A stretch of 64,000 bases of DNA from Phytophthora colocasiae (GCA_018806915.1 JAGKQI010000055.1:1-64000), one strand, 5' to 3'. Shown: positions 13,315-24,640, counted from the stretch's first letter. Made by a program: numbers and translations. Notes: generated from the sequence alone by a model not told the origin.

Positions 13315-14634
13315 GTGTATAATCGGGGCCCACCGGTTCACCGAGGGGACGGGGTCTTTAAATATAGCTGCTACGGGGGGGGGGGGCTCTTTTATATATC
13401 ATTTTTTTAAAAATGGTAGTGGACTGAGGACCTAAATAGAGAGGTACCATCCGAAAGAGCACGAAAACGTACGCTATTTACAACGTAAGAAATGGTCACT
13501 CTTCATATAGCCAATGATAGAGCTGGAAACATCCCCTTCTTGAAAAACACTTGTATATGAGCGTATACCTGGCAGGATGTTACATCTGACGGGCACACGA
13601 GTTCGCTTCTCGGCGAGGACAGCGACATGAACCACCTCCGCGTGGAGCCCATGATCCGGCGCCGCGCTACAACAGGCTACAACAGAGGACGGCGACGTCA
13701 GCTCGGTGGAGGTGGCGGCTGAGCTGTACAACGAGGCGATGGGCAAGAAGCGCAAGGCGTCGGACCTGACCGTGGCATTCTCCAAGTGCAACAAGACCAT
13801 GGACGACCTGCACAAACTTAACAAAACCGGAGACTACAACCAAGAGGCAGAGCAGCTTCCCGCCAAGTACGTCGAGCGCGAATACGCCAAGAACGTCAAG
13901 GATCGAGGCTCGCCGGTAGAACTGTCGGAGAGTGAACACAGCGTCTTCATTGTGTCAGCGCTCGTGACCTGCATCAGCGATGCCCAGGACCGGTCGACAG
14001 CGAACTCACGGACCCCGAGGAGCGGAAGCGTAACTCGCTGACCCTGCGGTCGAAGTACGAGACCAAGGATCCAGCGCTCGCGGGCGTGGGCAAGGCCGAC
14101 TGGGTGATCACGAAGGGTGTCCAGATGGTGGTAGTAATCGAGTCAAAGCGCTGCGACGTCACTCAAGCCAAGTACCAGAACATTGCAACGATGGAGGCCG
14201 CGCGCGGAGTGAACAAGATGATCCAGAGCTCGTGGCAGTTGATCAAGGGCATTCGCACGGACTTTCAGAGCTGAGTCTTCGTGTCACGCGACAGCAAGGC
14301 CGTACGCATGGACCAAACGTCTGTGGTGATCTCGGCCAAGCCTGATCTGCCATACAATCTGCTCAACATCGCCAACAAGGTCTACAGCATGCTATTGCAC
14401 TTGTAACCGCCCAAATAATATATTTATTGATTATTTACCAACTGCTCTCTGTGCTTACCAACTGCTGGGAGTGCTTACAAATTGTGCAATGAGTTTAAAA
14501 AGTGCGACAAGTGCTTAGGAAGTGCTCGAGAGGCTTACTAAGTGCGTGATCACGAAGTCCACGGGGTCCACCGGTCTCCACCACTCGCCCCCTGCCTATT
14601 CTGTTGATAACGCCGCTCTATATCAGGTATGGTT
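13315..14634 (+). repeat. Array unit 11
   Basis: 1320 bp clean copy with an even longer G-run near 13375 and a two-base loss near 13573. Pseudogene region 13627-14406. Confidence 0.93.
13432..13578. repeat. Upstream module of the array unit (unit 11 shown)
   Basis: This non-coding stretch before the pseudogene, present in every unit, reads on the minus strand with the landmarks TCTATCATTG, TTTCTTACG and TGCTCTTTC-GATGGTAC. The same landmarks, in the same order and spacing, occur on the plus strand in the satellite at 51535-52110. By eye the identity is roughly two thirds. Confidence 0.7.
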
Positions 14635-15945
14635 GTGTATAATCGGGGCCCACCGGTTCACCGAGGGACAGGGTCTTTAAATATAGCTGCTAAGGGGGCT
14701 CTTTTATATATCATTTTTTTAAAAAATGGTAGTGGACTGAGGGACCTAAATAGAGAGGTACCATCCGAAAGAGCACGAAAACGTACGCTATTTACAACGT
14801 AAGAAATGGTCACTCTTCATATAGCCAATGATAGAGCTGGAAACATCCCCTTCTTGAAAAACACTTGTATATGAGCGTATACCTGGCTTGGGATGTTACA
14901 TCTGACGGGCACACGAGTTCGCTTCTCGGCGAGGACAGCGACATGAACCACCTCCGCGTGGAGCCCATGATCCGGCGCCGCGCTACAACAGGCTACAACA
15001 GAGGACGGCGACGTCAGCTCGGTGGAGGTGGCGGCTGAGCTGTACAACGAGGCGATGGGCAAGAAGCGCAAGGCGTCGGACCTGACCGTGGCATTCTCCA
15101 AGTGCAACAAGACCATGGACGACCTGCACAAACTTAACAAAACCGGAGACTACAACCAAGAGGCAGAGCAGCTTCCCGCCAAGTACGTCGAGCGCGAATA
15201 CGCCAAGAACGTCAAGGATCGAGGCTCGCCGGTAGAACTGTCGGAGAGTGAACACAGCGTCTTCATTGTGTCAGCGCTCGTGACCTGCATCAGCGATGCC
15301 CAGGACCGGTCGACAGCGAACTCACGGACCCCGAGGAGCGGAAGCGTAACTCGCTGACCCTGCGGTCGAAGTACGAGACCAAGGATCCAGCGCTAGCGGG
15401 CGTGGGCAAGGCCGACTGGGTGATCACGAAGGGTGTCCAGATGGTGGTAGTAATCGAGTCAAAGCGCTGCGACGTCACTCAAGCCAAGTACCAGAACATT
15501 GCAACGATGGAGGCCGCGCGCGGAGTGAACAAGATGATCCAGAGCTCGTGGCAGTTGATCAAGGGCATTCGCACGGACTTTCAGAGCTGAGTCTTCGTGT
15601 CACGCGACAGCAAGGCCGTACGCATGGACCAAACGTCTGTGGTGATCTCGGCCAAGCCTGATCTGCCATACAATCTGCTCAACATCGCCAACAAGGTCTA
15701 CAGCATGCTATTGCACTTGTAACCGCCCAAATAATATATTTATTGATTATTTACCAACTGCTCTCTGTGCTTACCAACTGCTGGGAGTGCTTACAAATTG
15801 TGCAATGAGTTTAAAAAGTGCGACAAGTGCTTAGGAAGTGCTCGAGAGGCTTACTAAGTGCGTGATCACGAAGTCCACGGGGTCCACCGGTCTCCACCAC
15901 TCGCCCCCTGCCTATTCTGTTGATAACGCCGCACTATATCGGGTG
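14635..15945 (+). repeat. Array unit 12 (terminal)
   Basis: Last copy, truncated by about 10 bp at its right end where unique sequence begins. Its G-run is only five bases. Pseudogene region 14943-15722. Confidence 0.92.
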
Positions 15946-16369
15946 ATGCTAAGGAGAGCCATTCCAGGGAGGGCCATTCGTAAAGAAAAAACAATTCGAC
16001 AGGTGGTAATGTTCACTAGAACCAGAAGGTTCGCACTATTCTAAAACCAAATTAAATAAAAAGCGTGTCCGTCCTAAGGAACTGTGTCCGTCGTGCAAGC
16101 GAACTTAACAACAGGCTTTCGTTTAACACTGAAGCCTAGTGATAATCGAGCGTGTCCGTCCCATGAGAGCGTGTCCGTCCCTTATCTTATATTAACAAAC
16201 AAATGTTGTCTCATCATTTTTCTAATACTTTCTCTAGCAATGCCTAAGATATCTCAGATAAGTTAACGAAGCACTACGATGCCTATTGCGCTACATCTAC
16301 TCGCTCGCATTCCAAAACCGCTTAAACAGCTCAAGCACTCTTCCGGTTTCCGAGGCATTTTCCCTCATC
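15946..16369. other. Spacer between array and MULE
   Basis: No convincing gene. The word GTGTCCGTC occurs four times (near 16063, 16083, 16152 and 16170). Similar GTCTGTCCGTC words recur at the Helitron 5' side (20185-20215) and after its 3' end (27300). It may include the undetermined 5' end of the MULE. Confidence 0.5.
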
Positions 16370-18130
16370 ATGGAGTTTACAACAGGGCTTACCACCGAAT
16401 TGACACCCATTTCGTCAGGGGGTCTATCTCGTCAGACTGAAGTCCCAATTGGCTCTTCAGCTCTTCCGAATAACAGTGTTTTGGAATCGGAAGAAGGGTC
16501 TGTTACGAATTCAGTGCTAGTAGTTGTGAGGGAGACAGTCACGATTGAACCGCCTCCAGAGCAAACCTATCCGACAGAGAAGGATGCATTCGCTTCGTTG
16601 CATCAATGGGGTTTAACGTTACTAAAAGACGAGCATTTTACAATGAAGCCGAACCCAAGCAAGTTTGGAAAAGGGGACTTGATTGTGGTTGCGGAGGGGA
16701 ACCAAAGTGCACTCAACATCTTACTGATGCGCAAAGACAACGCCCAATGAGAGGTTCGATGCGTATCGACTGCCCCATGAAGATAATAGTCGCTGCAGTT
16801 GATAAAGACAATCCTGGGGGCCCTTGGAGAATTGTTCATACTCGAAATGGAAGCCTTATTCACAACCATCCCGCGTCCGATAATCATCGCGTTCATCCTA
16901 GTCACCACCATCGTGCAGTTGAATCCGCGAAGGTTGCGCAAATGCCATCTCTGCAAGATGTGGTAATTGCCCAGTCTGGTGTTAGGATCACTACTGGGTC
17001 TGTGTGCGCCACGTTTCTTCAGGCTGACCCTGACTCGAGTGTAATTCCTCAAGATATAGCGAACATGAGTACCGCAGCTCGTCGTCGTGAGATTGCAACA
17101 CAAACTGTATGGAAGCTTTAATCAAACGGATGGATCAAGATGAAGTTTACTACCGATTCGAAGGGGATCCTGTTACACAGCAACTACTATACTTGTTTTG
17201 GGCCCCCACGGACTACGGCTCAGTACAGAAGACACCCTGACATTATCGGTATGGATTGCACATACAAAGCAAACAAGTACAAGTTGCCGTTGCTGAACTT
17301 TATCGCGTTGACTGCGTTTAACACTGTACTACCTGTTTCCCAGTGCTGGCTCCCAAGGGAAAGGAAGAGGACTACACTATGAACACACTACGTACGTTTT
17401 TGGAGGAAATGGATGTGGCGTTTCCAGGTGTGACTCTTACAGATAGAGAACTGGCATCCATGAACACAGTGGATAAAGTTTTTCCTGGAATTCCCTCTCT
17501 TCTATGCAGATGGCATATGAACAAAAATGTTTTGAGTAAAACGCGACTAGTGTTGGGCCAAGTTCAAATTCCTAATCCCGCACCGGGTCACGCTAAATTT
17601 GAAAATTCCTGGCAGACTAAGGCGTCCATGGCAAAATTTTACGACATAGTGAGACTACAACGGAATCAGATTTTGAATTGAGATACCAACGACTTCGTGA
17701 ATTGAGTCCGGTACTCTCACTGCATCTAGACAAGCACTGGTGGAAACACAAAACTCGAATTATCCGAGTTTGGACAGATCGATACAAACATTTCGGCATC
17801 AGAGACACGTCCTTTGTTGAAGGTGCCCACGCTAAATGCAAAATTTGGCTTCGGGGCTGCAGAGGTGATCTCTACACTGTTTATTTAAGGCTACTCCCTT
17901 GGTGGCAAACTTCGGCGTCCTCTATAAGTCTTCAGGCCGAGCGAAATGCCATATGTGTGCCGTATCTTCTACAGGGAAATCATTTTGCTGGAGTGGTTCG
18001 TGTGATTTCAGTTTGGGCACTGAACGAAACTCACAAGTTGTGGCAAGAAGCGAGACGAATTGTCTATACTAGAGCTGAGTGTCAACCTTGTACAGGCACA
18101 TTCAAGGCGGCACATGGTCGGCCTTGAGTA
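16370..18130 (+). pseudogene. MULE transposase, FAR1-like, 5' part
   Basis: Reading starts at ATG 16370 and changes frame near 16606, 17109, 17230, 17343 and 17678. In order: an N-terminal acidic region; a FAR1-type zinc-finger region with CGCGGEPKC and a downstream HNHP (about 16690-16875); a first catalytic Asp in GMDCTYKANKYK (about 17250); a second Asp in LTDRE followed by CRWHMNKN (about 17435-17525); a Glu in SFVEGAHAKC (about 17815); and the beginning of a SWIM-like finger, ECQPC (about 18075). This order is that of Mutator-like transposases in the FAR1/FHY3 relationship. Multiple frameshifts make it inactive. It is cut at 18130 by the pogo-like element. Confidence 0.85.
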
Positions 18131-18146
18131 CAGACAACGACGGATA
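18131..18146 (+). repeat. Left TIR of pogo-like element
   Basis: Sixteen bases that match the reverse complement of 19841-19856 exactly. Similarity continues weakly inward (AT-CGAC). Confidence 0.85.
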
Positions 18147-18332
18147 TATTCGACAGACTAAAATATCCGACAGGTGACAGTGGTACAAACTTCCCGCCAT
18201 AGTAAAAATGGCACGAATTTTAGCAAATCATGAGGGTGAAAAAAATATTTTATCCAATAATACAGGACAGCAAAACGATTGGCTTTGAGCTAAAACTTCA
18301 CTAACCTTTTGCTAATTGACTGCGAAATTTGC

Positions 18333-19685
18333 ATGGTCCGCGTCAAAAGAAGCTTCACTATTAAGCAGAAGAGAGAAGCGCTAGCTTTGGCTGAGCGAAT
18401 AGGTGTTACGCGTACCGGCAAACGACTTAATATTGCCCGGCCCACCATCTACGACAGGAGGAACCAGGCCGAGGACATTTGGAGCTTCAAACGACACTCG
18501 ACATCCAAGACGCTGAAAGGTCAGGGACGCAAGGAAATTTTTCCTGGTGTCTCTGACCTAGTTACCTACATGAAAGATGTGCGACGAGATGAAGCGGTAA
18601 AACAACACATTTGTATTTATATTATCGATATGTTAAAAAAAATTGATTTCATTCGTAATTCTAGGTGTTATCTACTGCAGGAATGATCGAGTTCATGTGG
18701 ACGATCCATCCGGAGTGGATGTCTTCTTATGTTTCAAGGTTATCTGAGTGCAGTGGTGCATTGGAACGCATGGTGCAACGCATTGCTAATCGGTAACTAT
18801 CTTTTACGAAATTTATATGTTGGTCGTTTATAAGTTAACTTTATTGTTTTTATTGTGTTTTTATACTAGCTACGGATTCTCTTCTCAAAAACCCCAAGCT
18901 GCTAAACGTTCTACGGACGACCTGGAAGAAACTCGTGCTGCGTTTTCTATAGCGTTTTGGAAGCAATATAGCTGCTACGAGGGAGGAGTGTTAAACGTTG
19001 ATGAAACCGCTATTTTATTTGACATGCCACCTCTGCGTTCATGGGCTGGCAAAGGGCGAAAGGATTCGGCTCATATATTGGGTGTCAACAAGCATGCTGG
19101 CCGCATGACGGTTGTACTAACCGAACGCGACGATGGTAAGAAGCTTCATTTTTTCTTATTTTTTTCTTAATTTTTTTTAATTTTATAAGAATGAAATTGC
19201 CGATTCTCTTCATCGTCCGAGGCGTTCCCGGTGGTCGACTACAGGCTAAGGAGATGGAGGAATATCCAGACGGGCATTTCTGCGCCTTTCAAGAGAATGC
19301 CTGGATGGATGCTGCTACATGGAAATTCTATGCTGAAAAACTGTTAAAATTTGAAATAGACAGACCTTCTGTCCTTCTTCTTGACACCTTTGAGTGTCAT
19401 GTCTCAGAAGAAGGACAGCGGGTAATTGTCGAAGAGGCAAATGCTACAGTGGTTCCATTACCCCCAAATAGCACTGCTATTTGCCAGCCGCTAGATGTGG
19501 GAGTAATGGGCCCACTAAAGGCCAAGATCAGAAGCAGTGGTAGGTGTCGTGCCGGCGGAACCGCTAAGGAAAAACGTATCCGCGCAATTAACGCTACAAT
19601 TGCTGCTTGGGATGCGCTTCAAAAGGAGACTATAATTCGTAGCTTCCAGAAAGCTATTCCTAAGCATCCAGAAATATCAGTTTAA
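18333..19685 (+). CDS. Pogo-like DDE transposase with introns
   Basis: The start at ATG 18333 precedes a Psq-type helix-turn-helix (RSFTIKQKREALALAERIG). Intron 1 (18597-18664) and intron 2 (18793-18869) have GT-AG borders, and removing them joins the frames exactly. A third candidate, 19136-19189, is GT-AG but leaves the frame one base off, so there may be a lesion there. The DDE core follows: Asp in LNVDETAIL (about 19000), Asp in LLLDTFECHV (about 19378), and the PPNSTAICQPLDVGVM block (about 19465), which is typical of DDE_1 transposases of the pogo/Tigger/Jerky kind. The stop is at 19683-19685. Apart from the third junction the gene looks complete. It binds and cuts the element ends. Confidence 0.72.
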
Positions 19686-19840
19686 ATACACACCTTTTTA
19701 TGGTTTATCACAGGATTTGCTGTTGCAATTATGCACAAAAACAGCATATATTTGTCCATTCATTGGTTGTGTCGAATTTATTTATCGGATATATTGAACC
19801 TCTTAATTGTATGGCGGATGACATTCAGTGACGTCGGATT

Positions 19841-19856
19841 TATCCGTCGTTGTCTG
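19841..19856 (-). repeat. Right TIR of pogo-like element
   Basis: Exact inverse of 18131-18146. Confidence 0.85.
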
Positions 19857-20165
19857 CCATGTACATCAAAATCGAATGGAGATAGGAGCTGTCTACCGTT
19901 CGACTCTGTGAGTTCGATTAGTTTGTGTACCCAAGCCCCACCTGTCGGAGTCAGGAGCCAATGTTTACAGCACAAGCCCAGATCCAACGACGTAGACGAA
20001 TTGATCACCGGACCCAGAGTCAGCCGTACAATTCCAGACGAGAACCAAGTCTATTCGAACGTACAGATTTGAATCACCCTGCAACACTACCATCTGTTCC
20101 GTCTCAAAACATACAAGTTCATGATTTGGGTGTGATCTCACTACCTCCACTAACGAATATAAAAA
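19857..20165 (+). pseudogene. MULE transposase, 3' part after the pogo insertion
   Basis: Directly after the right TIR of the pogo-like element, the sequence can be read as P-C-x-x or P-C-H-V-H depending on frame. That would complete the SWIM-like finger opened at 18075. It continues into a Gln/Arg-rich tail containing SRREPSLFER (near 20030), resembling the C-terminal ends of such MULE proteins. Several stops and frame changes are present. The join across the insertion is inferred; a clean target-site duplication was not found. Confidence 0.5.
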
Positions 20166-20532
20166 TCCTAGGCTAGTGCGGCGTCTGTCTGTCCGTCTGT
20201 GTGTCCGTCCGCGCTGCGTTTTTTTGCTACCGAGCGCAGCGAAGGCGGCCTCGGGATTGGCTAATATTATATTTATTCGACTGTATTTTGATTCGACTGT
20301 ATTTTGATAACCATTATTCAACTGTATTTTGTTAACTATTATTCAACTGTATTTATCTACAGATTTTATCGTGCGTTCGATAGTATACGTTCACCAAGAG
20401 ACCACATATGTGTGGATGCGATTTTATCGACCACAAATTTTATTGGTGTCTTCGCAATCTTTACATATCCAGTAATACGATTGGTCAAAATACAATTTAA
20501 CGATTTTATTTAATAATACTTGCCTGCTTGAA

Positions 20533-20910
20533 ATGCTCACTTTCCAATTTGACATGGCCATCCGTATCCGCGACCCCGACACCGATGTCGACGAGAGGGC
20601 TCGACCTCGCCGCTACCAACGTCGTGCGGCCGACCTCCGCCTCGACACCATCAACAACATTTCGGTGTTGAACAACAACATGACTGATGAAATCAGTGCT
20701 TTGTTGGACGCTCTTCGTGATGCGCATCGTCTGATTGCGTCCCTGCAACGTCGGCTCTCTGCACGCGAAATGGTCGGTACAAGCGATGAGGAGAGCGACA
20801 GCGAGAGCGACAGCGATGACGACAGCGAGCCTTGGTTCATCGACACGTTCAGCCAATCGGATTCCACTGACGATGACAGCGTCATCGACCTTACCTCTGA
20901 CAGTGAATAA
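20533..20910 (+). CDS. Small Helitron accessory protein with SUMO-interacting motif
   Basis: 125 aa from ATG 20533. The first 40 residues are basic; residues about 40-80 look like a short coiled coil (DEISALLDALRDAHRLIASL). From about residue 82 it becomes a Ser/Asp/Glu stretch and ends DDDSVIDLTSDSE. VIDLT flanked by acidic and Ser residues is the classical form of a SUMO-interacting motif. The frame is intact, unlike the neighbouring Rep-helicase gene. The function is inferred only from the motif; a role in tethering the element to SUMOylated chromatin proteins is speculative. Confidence 0.55.
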   Translation: MLTFQFDMAIRIRDPDTDVDERARPRRYQRRAADLRLDTINNISVLNNNMTDEISALLDALRDAHRLIASLQRRLSAREMVGTSDEESDSESDSDDDSEPWFIDTFSQSDSTDDDSVIDLTSDSE

Positions 20911-21301
20911 GCATTTATCTACATTGTTTTGGTTAATTACGAATGAAGTAGTTATCTTTGATTTTCCATTTAAAACATCTTAGTGTAGGTTGTTGACATT
21001 TTCATGTCGGTTATTGTCATATTTTGCATTTTTGTATTTTTTTTTACTGTTTTTATATTGATTTGTTCAATATAGCGACATTGCGCTTATATATTTTACG
21101 TAAGAATTTCCACAGGTTACATATGTGCATAAAAAATATCTTCAATGATCTCCTTTCAACACCGGCGCGTCATGAGTCCAATTTGAGTTATGTAGAGGCG
21201 CTTCACGATCGAACCGCGCTGGCTATATTCGTGGAACATCGTGCCCAGCCTCCGTGCCTTACTTGGAAGCTCTCACTTCTCAATTTGCCTCCAACAAGGC
21301 A
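20911..21301. other. AT-rich spacer in Helitron
   Basis: T-rich sequence between the two Helitron genes. No gene is evident; it probably holds the promoter of the Rep-helicase gene. Confidence 0.5.
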
Positions 21302-23898
21302 ATGGCTAGCCAGAAGGACCGGCGCGTACTTGAAGCCCGCTACCGAACTCCGCCTGACCCCGAAGACGATGCCGTCAGACGTCGCCGCCAGGCTAATCGC
21401 CGCCAGGCTCGATCTCGCCTTCAGGACCGGCAGCTATCGCATCGCCTTGCCCACCAACGCGATAGGGTAGCTGCTGGAAGTTTGTCCCAAGTCCACGTTA
21501 CTCAGGCAGAACAAGAGGTTTTAGAACGCTGTTATGCTTCCCCTGAAGTTCCTGAGACTGAAGAGCAACGTAAACGACGGTTGCGGAATAAATCTCAAGC
21601 TGCTACCCGACTACAACAGCGCATGCGCGCTCGACGTTCGGCGCGTCAATCGATAATTACTGCTAATCGATCGCAACCTTCACATTCATCGTCCGTCAAT
21701 TTACCTGTGAGATCATGCGTCACGGAACAGGAAGGCAAACAAGAAGAAGATGACCCTGCGGAACATCAACGTCGGTTTGCTGCAGCGTATGCGGAGGGAC
21801 TTCGTATTGGTGCCGTCAATCAAGGCCGAGATGTTGCCACAGCGGGATCCTCGGCCTCACCAGCCCCCGCCAACAGCGTCCCAGGTATTCCAACAGATGC
21901 TTTACCTTCCGACATACGTACAGAAGATCGTGCGGCAGCAAAGAGAGCGAGGGATGCAGAGCGTAAACGAGCACGCCGTGCAAATATGACATCTTCACAG
22001 CGAGAGGCTGCGAAACGAAGAAACACTGAACAACGACGCGCCAGCCGAGCTCAGCAGAGTGAAGAACGGCGCCAAGCCGAAAGGGACCGTAACCGTATTG
22101 CAGGACAAAGAAGACGGGCGAGTCTTAACGACCAAGGGCGTCGTCAAGAACAAGAAGCAAATACCGCCGCGCGAGTTCGCCAGCGTTCTCTTCAGGATGA
22201 GGATGAGCGTAATCAAGCGAGGGCATACAATGCAGCGGTTGAGGCTGTCCGCAGGTCCCAGATGACTGAAGAGGAGCGCGAGATCCAGCGTGACGCTGAC
22301 CGTGTGCGACATGCTAATACTAGAGACGCGCGGGCAGATGATGAGCGCGCTACACAGCGGGAAGCTGACCAAGTGCGTCGCGCTAATGCAAGGGATCTAC
22401 AGTCGGCCGTTGAACGCGAGTCGCAGCGTGAAGCCGACCGAGAACACCGGGCCGATGCAAGAAGGCAGATGCCAGAAGTGGAGCGCGGGGACGAGCGAGA
22501 ACGGGACCGAGAGCGCCACGCCATTCGAAGGGCTCTACAGACAGAAGAAGAACGTGAAGAGGAGCGCGAGCGAGTTCGCGATCGTCGGCGAACCACCTGC
22601 CTTCGCCAAGCACTCGCGAACCACGAAGACTTCTTACCGTCCATGGTCAGGGTTCCAGATGTTCACAAACACACCAGGCGCCATCGCCTTCCCCCCACTG
22701 TAGTCTGTGGCCACTGTAACGCGTGGAAATGGCCTGGTGAAAGCAAAACAGCCTGTTGTATCGAGGGAAAAGTCAGACTACCACCTCTGGTTCCTGCTCC
22801 AGACGAACTTCTCCAGCTTTACGGTGACCCCGATTTTCGAAAGCTCATCCGGGCCTACAACCAGGCATTCGCCTTTACGTCCATCGGTGCTTCGAATCCG
22901 ACCACGGGTAGGTTTCAAAACGTTAACCAGGACAACAGCGTCGCGGGTGAACGTGGCGTATATTCCTACCGAATTCAAGGTGCTATGGGTCACTACATGG
23001 GGTCGTTGTTGCCATACATTGATCGTCGAACTGGCCAAAGGACTCAGCCCAAGTTTGCGCAGATCTATATCGTCGATCCGGACATGGAGCGCCGAGCTGA
23101 GAGACGTATGGGGATTTTCGCAGACCTGGACCCTGTGGCTTTGTTAGACATCGAGCGGGTGATGCAAAGGTACAACCCGTTCGCTCAGCAGTTTCTCACG
23201 TTTGGCGAAAGGGTGCGTCAAAGCGATATGCAGCAGCCAATCGACTTGGTGTTCCGTCTGAGAAACAATCCTTCCAAACCTCGAACGGAAAATCTGCCGA
23301 CGGTTTCTGAAGTGGCCGTCACTATGATTGAAGACGGCAACCTCGCACAGCCTCGCGATCTCTTGGTATATACAAAAGACAGAAATCTCATGCGTCTCTG
23401 GGAAACAAACGCCAACTACGACCCCCTTCAGTACCCGCTACTTCTTCCGTATGGAGAACTGGGGTGGACGTATACGGATACGTACGAAGGTGATGTGGTG
23501 CGCAGGAACAAACGCGCTATGGCTCTACGTGAGCACGTCGCGTATCGACTCTTCCAAAAGATCGATGACCGATCAGATCTACATAAAAGGGGGCGCCTTT
23601 TCCAACAGTATTGTGTGGACCAGAGAGCCAAATGCGAGCAAGAAGAACTTAGTTGGATAGCAACTCACCAAAAGGAGATCCGTGCTTATCAGTACAATGG
23701 ACTGCGAGATGCGTACCTGAGCGAAGCTACGGAAGAGGCTAGGACTATCCTGGGCGATGGCGAAGGACTCCTGGCGGAATATGATCGTGACACTGGAGAG
23801 CTGGCTCACCCCGACCGAGCCCGAAACAGGCACTTCCTCAATCAGGTTAGGAAGAAGATCATCTTACCGTCTTCTCACTCAGGGAGCCCGCGTCAGAT
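21302..23898 (+). pseudogene. Helitron Rep-helicase, N-terminal part
   Basis: Open from ATG 21302; an in-frame upstream extension to 21254 is less likely. Residues about 1-420 are an Arg/Glu/Gln-rich, charged, repeat-like region in which blocks of the type EREREADR-RRANAR recur. A zinc-finger-like segment with VVCGHCNAW follows (about 22700), then the Helitron N-terminal core: KLIRAYNQAFAFTS, PKFAQIYIVD, YDPLQYPLLLPYGELGW and ILPSSHSGSPRQM. The frame stops being Helitron-like at the inversion breakpoint 23899-23903 and runs on meaninglessly to 23959. The protein should continue directly into the HUH Rep domain, which now lies on the other strand. Confidence 0.88.
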
Positions 23899-24640
23899 GT
23901 ACCGCACCGTCTCCACTGTAATCACCGGTCTGTCGGATCCCTTGTACACGTACTTGTAGAGATACTTCACCACTGACAGTGCTGTGCAGATTTCAATGTT
24001 GATGTGGCAGTTGTACTTGTATGAAAAGTATGGGTTGTAAGGCACCACCCACTGATTCAGCGTAGCATTGTCGTACTGTCTTCCATTGAATGTAAAAAAT
24101 CCTTCCAATCGTCGTCGGCGTCTGTACTGCGGGAAACCGTCTTCGCTCACCCGCGTTGTCTCCACGAACGGTTTCGGGTAGCCCTTTGTACACTTGCCAT
24201 CCTTCATACAGACACACGATGGATTCGCCGCGCCACAGGGCCCGTGCATCATATTCGTCATGACCGTTTCATAAAGGCCGGGGTTGGTGTCAGGATCCGG
24301 TACTTCCGCCGACACAATCTTGCCAATAATCTGCCTCGTGCGTGGCTTGTCCTCGTCCGCCAAGATGACAATGATGTGCGCATGAGAAAGTCCACGCTTT
24401 TGAAACTCCACCACGTAAATCCGAGCGGAAACCCGCCCAAGCACACCCTCGTCTAAGTCTTTTAAATGAGCAGCCAGCTTTTGCTGCCATACTCTCGCGA
24501 CGATGTCTGGGCGGTCTTGGGCGCTCTGGTTAGGATCGCGAATCTGCTCTTGGATCTCTTCCCACTTTGGATTGCAAGTCATCGTGTCGAAGATATCTGG
24601 CTTGCCGTACTCCCTAACGATTGCCATCGAGTCTTGGTAC
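23899..24640 (-). pseudogene. Helitron Rep (HUH endonuclease) core, inverted
   Basis: On the minus strand this reads MYQDSMAIVREYGKPDIF, then TMTCNPKW, then the HUH motif FQKRGLSHAHIIV (about 24380), a Cys-rich CVCMKDGKCTKGYPKPF (about 24190), and the two-Tyr motif VVKYLYKYVYKG (about 23955). These are the signature motifs of the Helitron rolling-circle nuclease. Orientation is opposite to both flanking parts. The borders carry the inverted pentamer GTACC (23899-23903) and GGTAC (24636-24640). Turning the segment back restores the frame at both ends, except for one TAA (24644-24646) just after it. Confidence 0.9.

Larger units (their letters stand above)
1..15945 (+). repeat. Tandem array, 12 units of about 1.32 kb
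   Basis: Twelve head-to-tail copies can be traced by the recurring unit start GTGTATAATC at 1, 1348, 2729, 4058, 5377, 6700, 8027, 9345, 10666, 11990, 13315 and 14635. Units 4-12 are 1318-1327 bp and nearly identical; units 1-3 (1347, 1381, 1329 bp) carry many single-base indels. Each unit has, in order: a G-run of variable length, a T/A-rich tract, a roughly 145 bp upstream module, a broken gene, and a tail rich in GTGCTTA-like words. The last copy breaks off near 15930-15945, where the conserved CTCTATATCAGG changes to CACTATATCGGG. The array enters from outside the left edge, so 12 is a minimum. Confidence 0.97.
18131..19856 (+). mobile_element. Pogo/Tc1-superfamily-like DDE element
   Basis: A 1726 bp element bounded by terminal inverted repeats CAGACAACGACGGATA (18131-18146) and its reverse complement (19841-19856). 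One transposase gene with introns lies inside. It sits inside the MULE coding region, immediately after its truncated reading frame. TA flanks the left end (18129-18130) but not the right, so the duplication has decayed or the ends differ slightly. Confidence 0.8.

Noticed and set aside
187..15255. Many minus-strand ORFs of 90-160 aa across the array
   Set aside because: They lie opposite the broken gene in every unit, start at different codons in different units and have Ala/Arg/Ser/Val composition typical of antisense shadows in GC-rich sequence.
1..15945. CRISPR-like array
   Set aside because: The repeat period is about 1.32 kb with no short repeat-spacer pattern; it is an ordinary tandem gene-sized repeat.
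22213..22644. Arg/Ser-rich minus-strand ORF inside the Helitron gene
   Set aside because: It is the complement of the Arg/Glu repeat region of the Rep-helicase protein and has no independent support.
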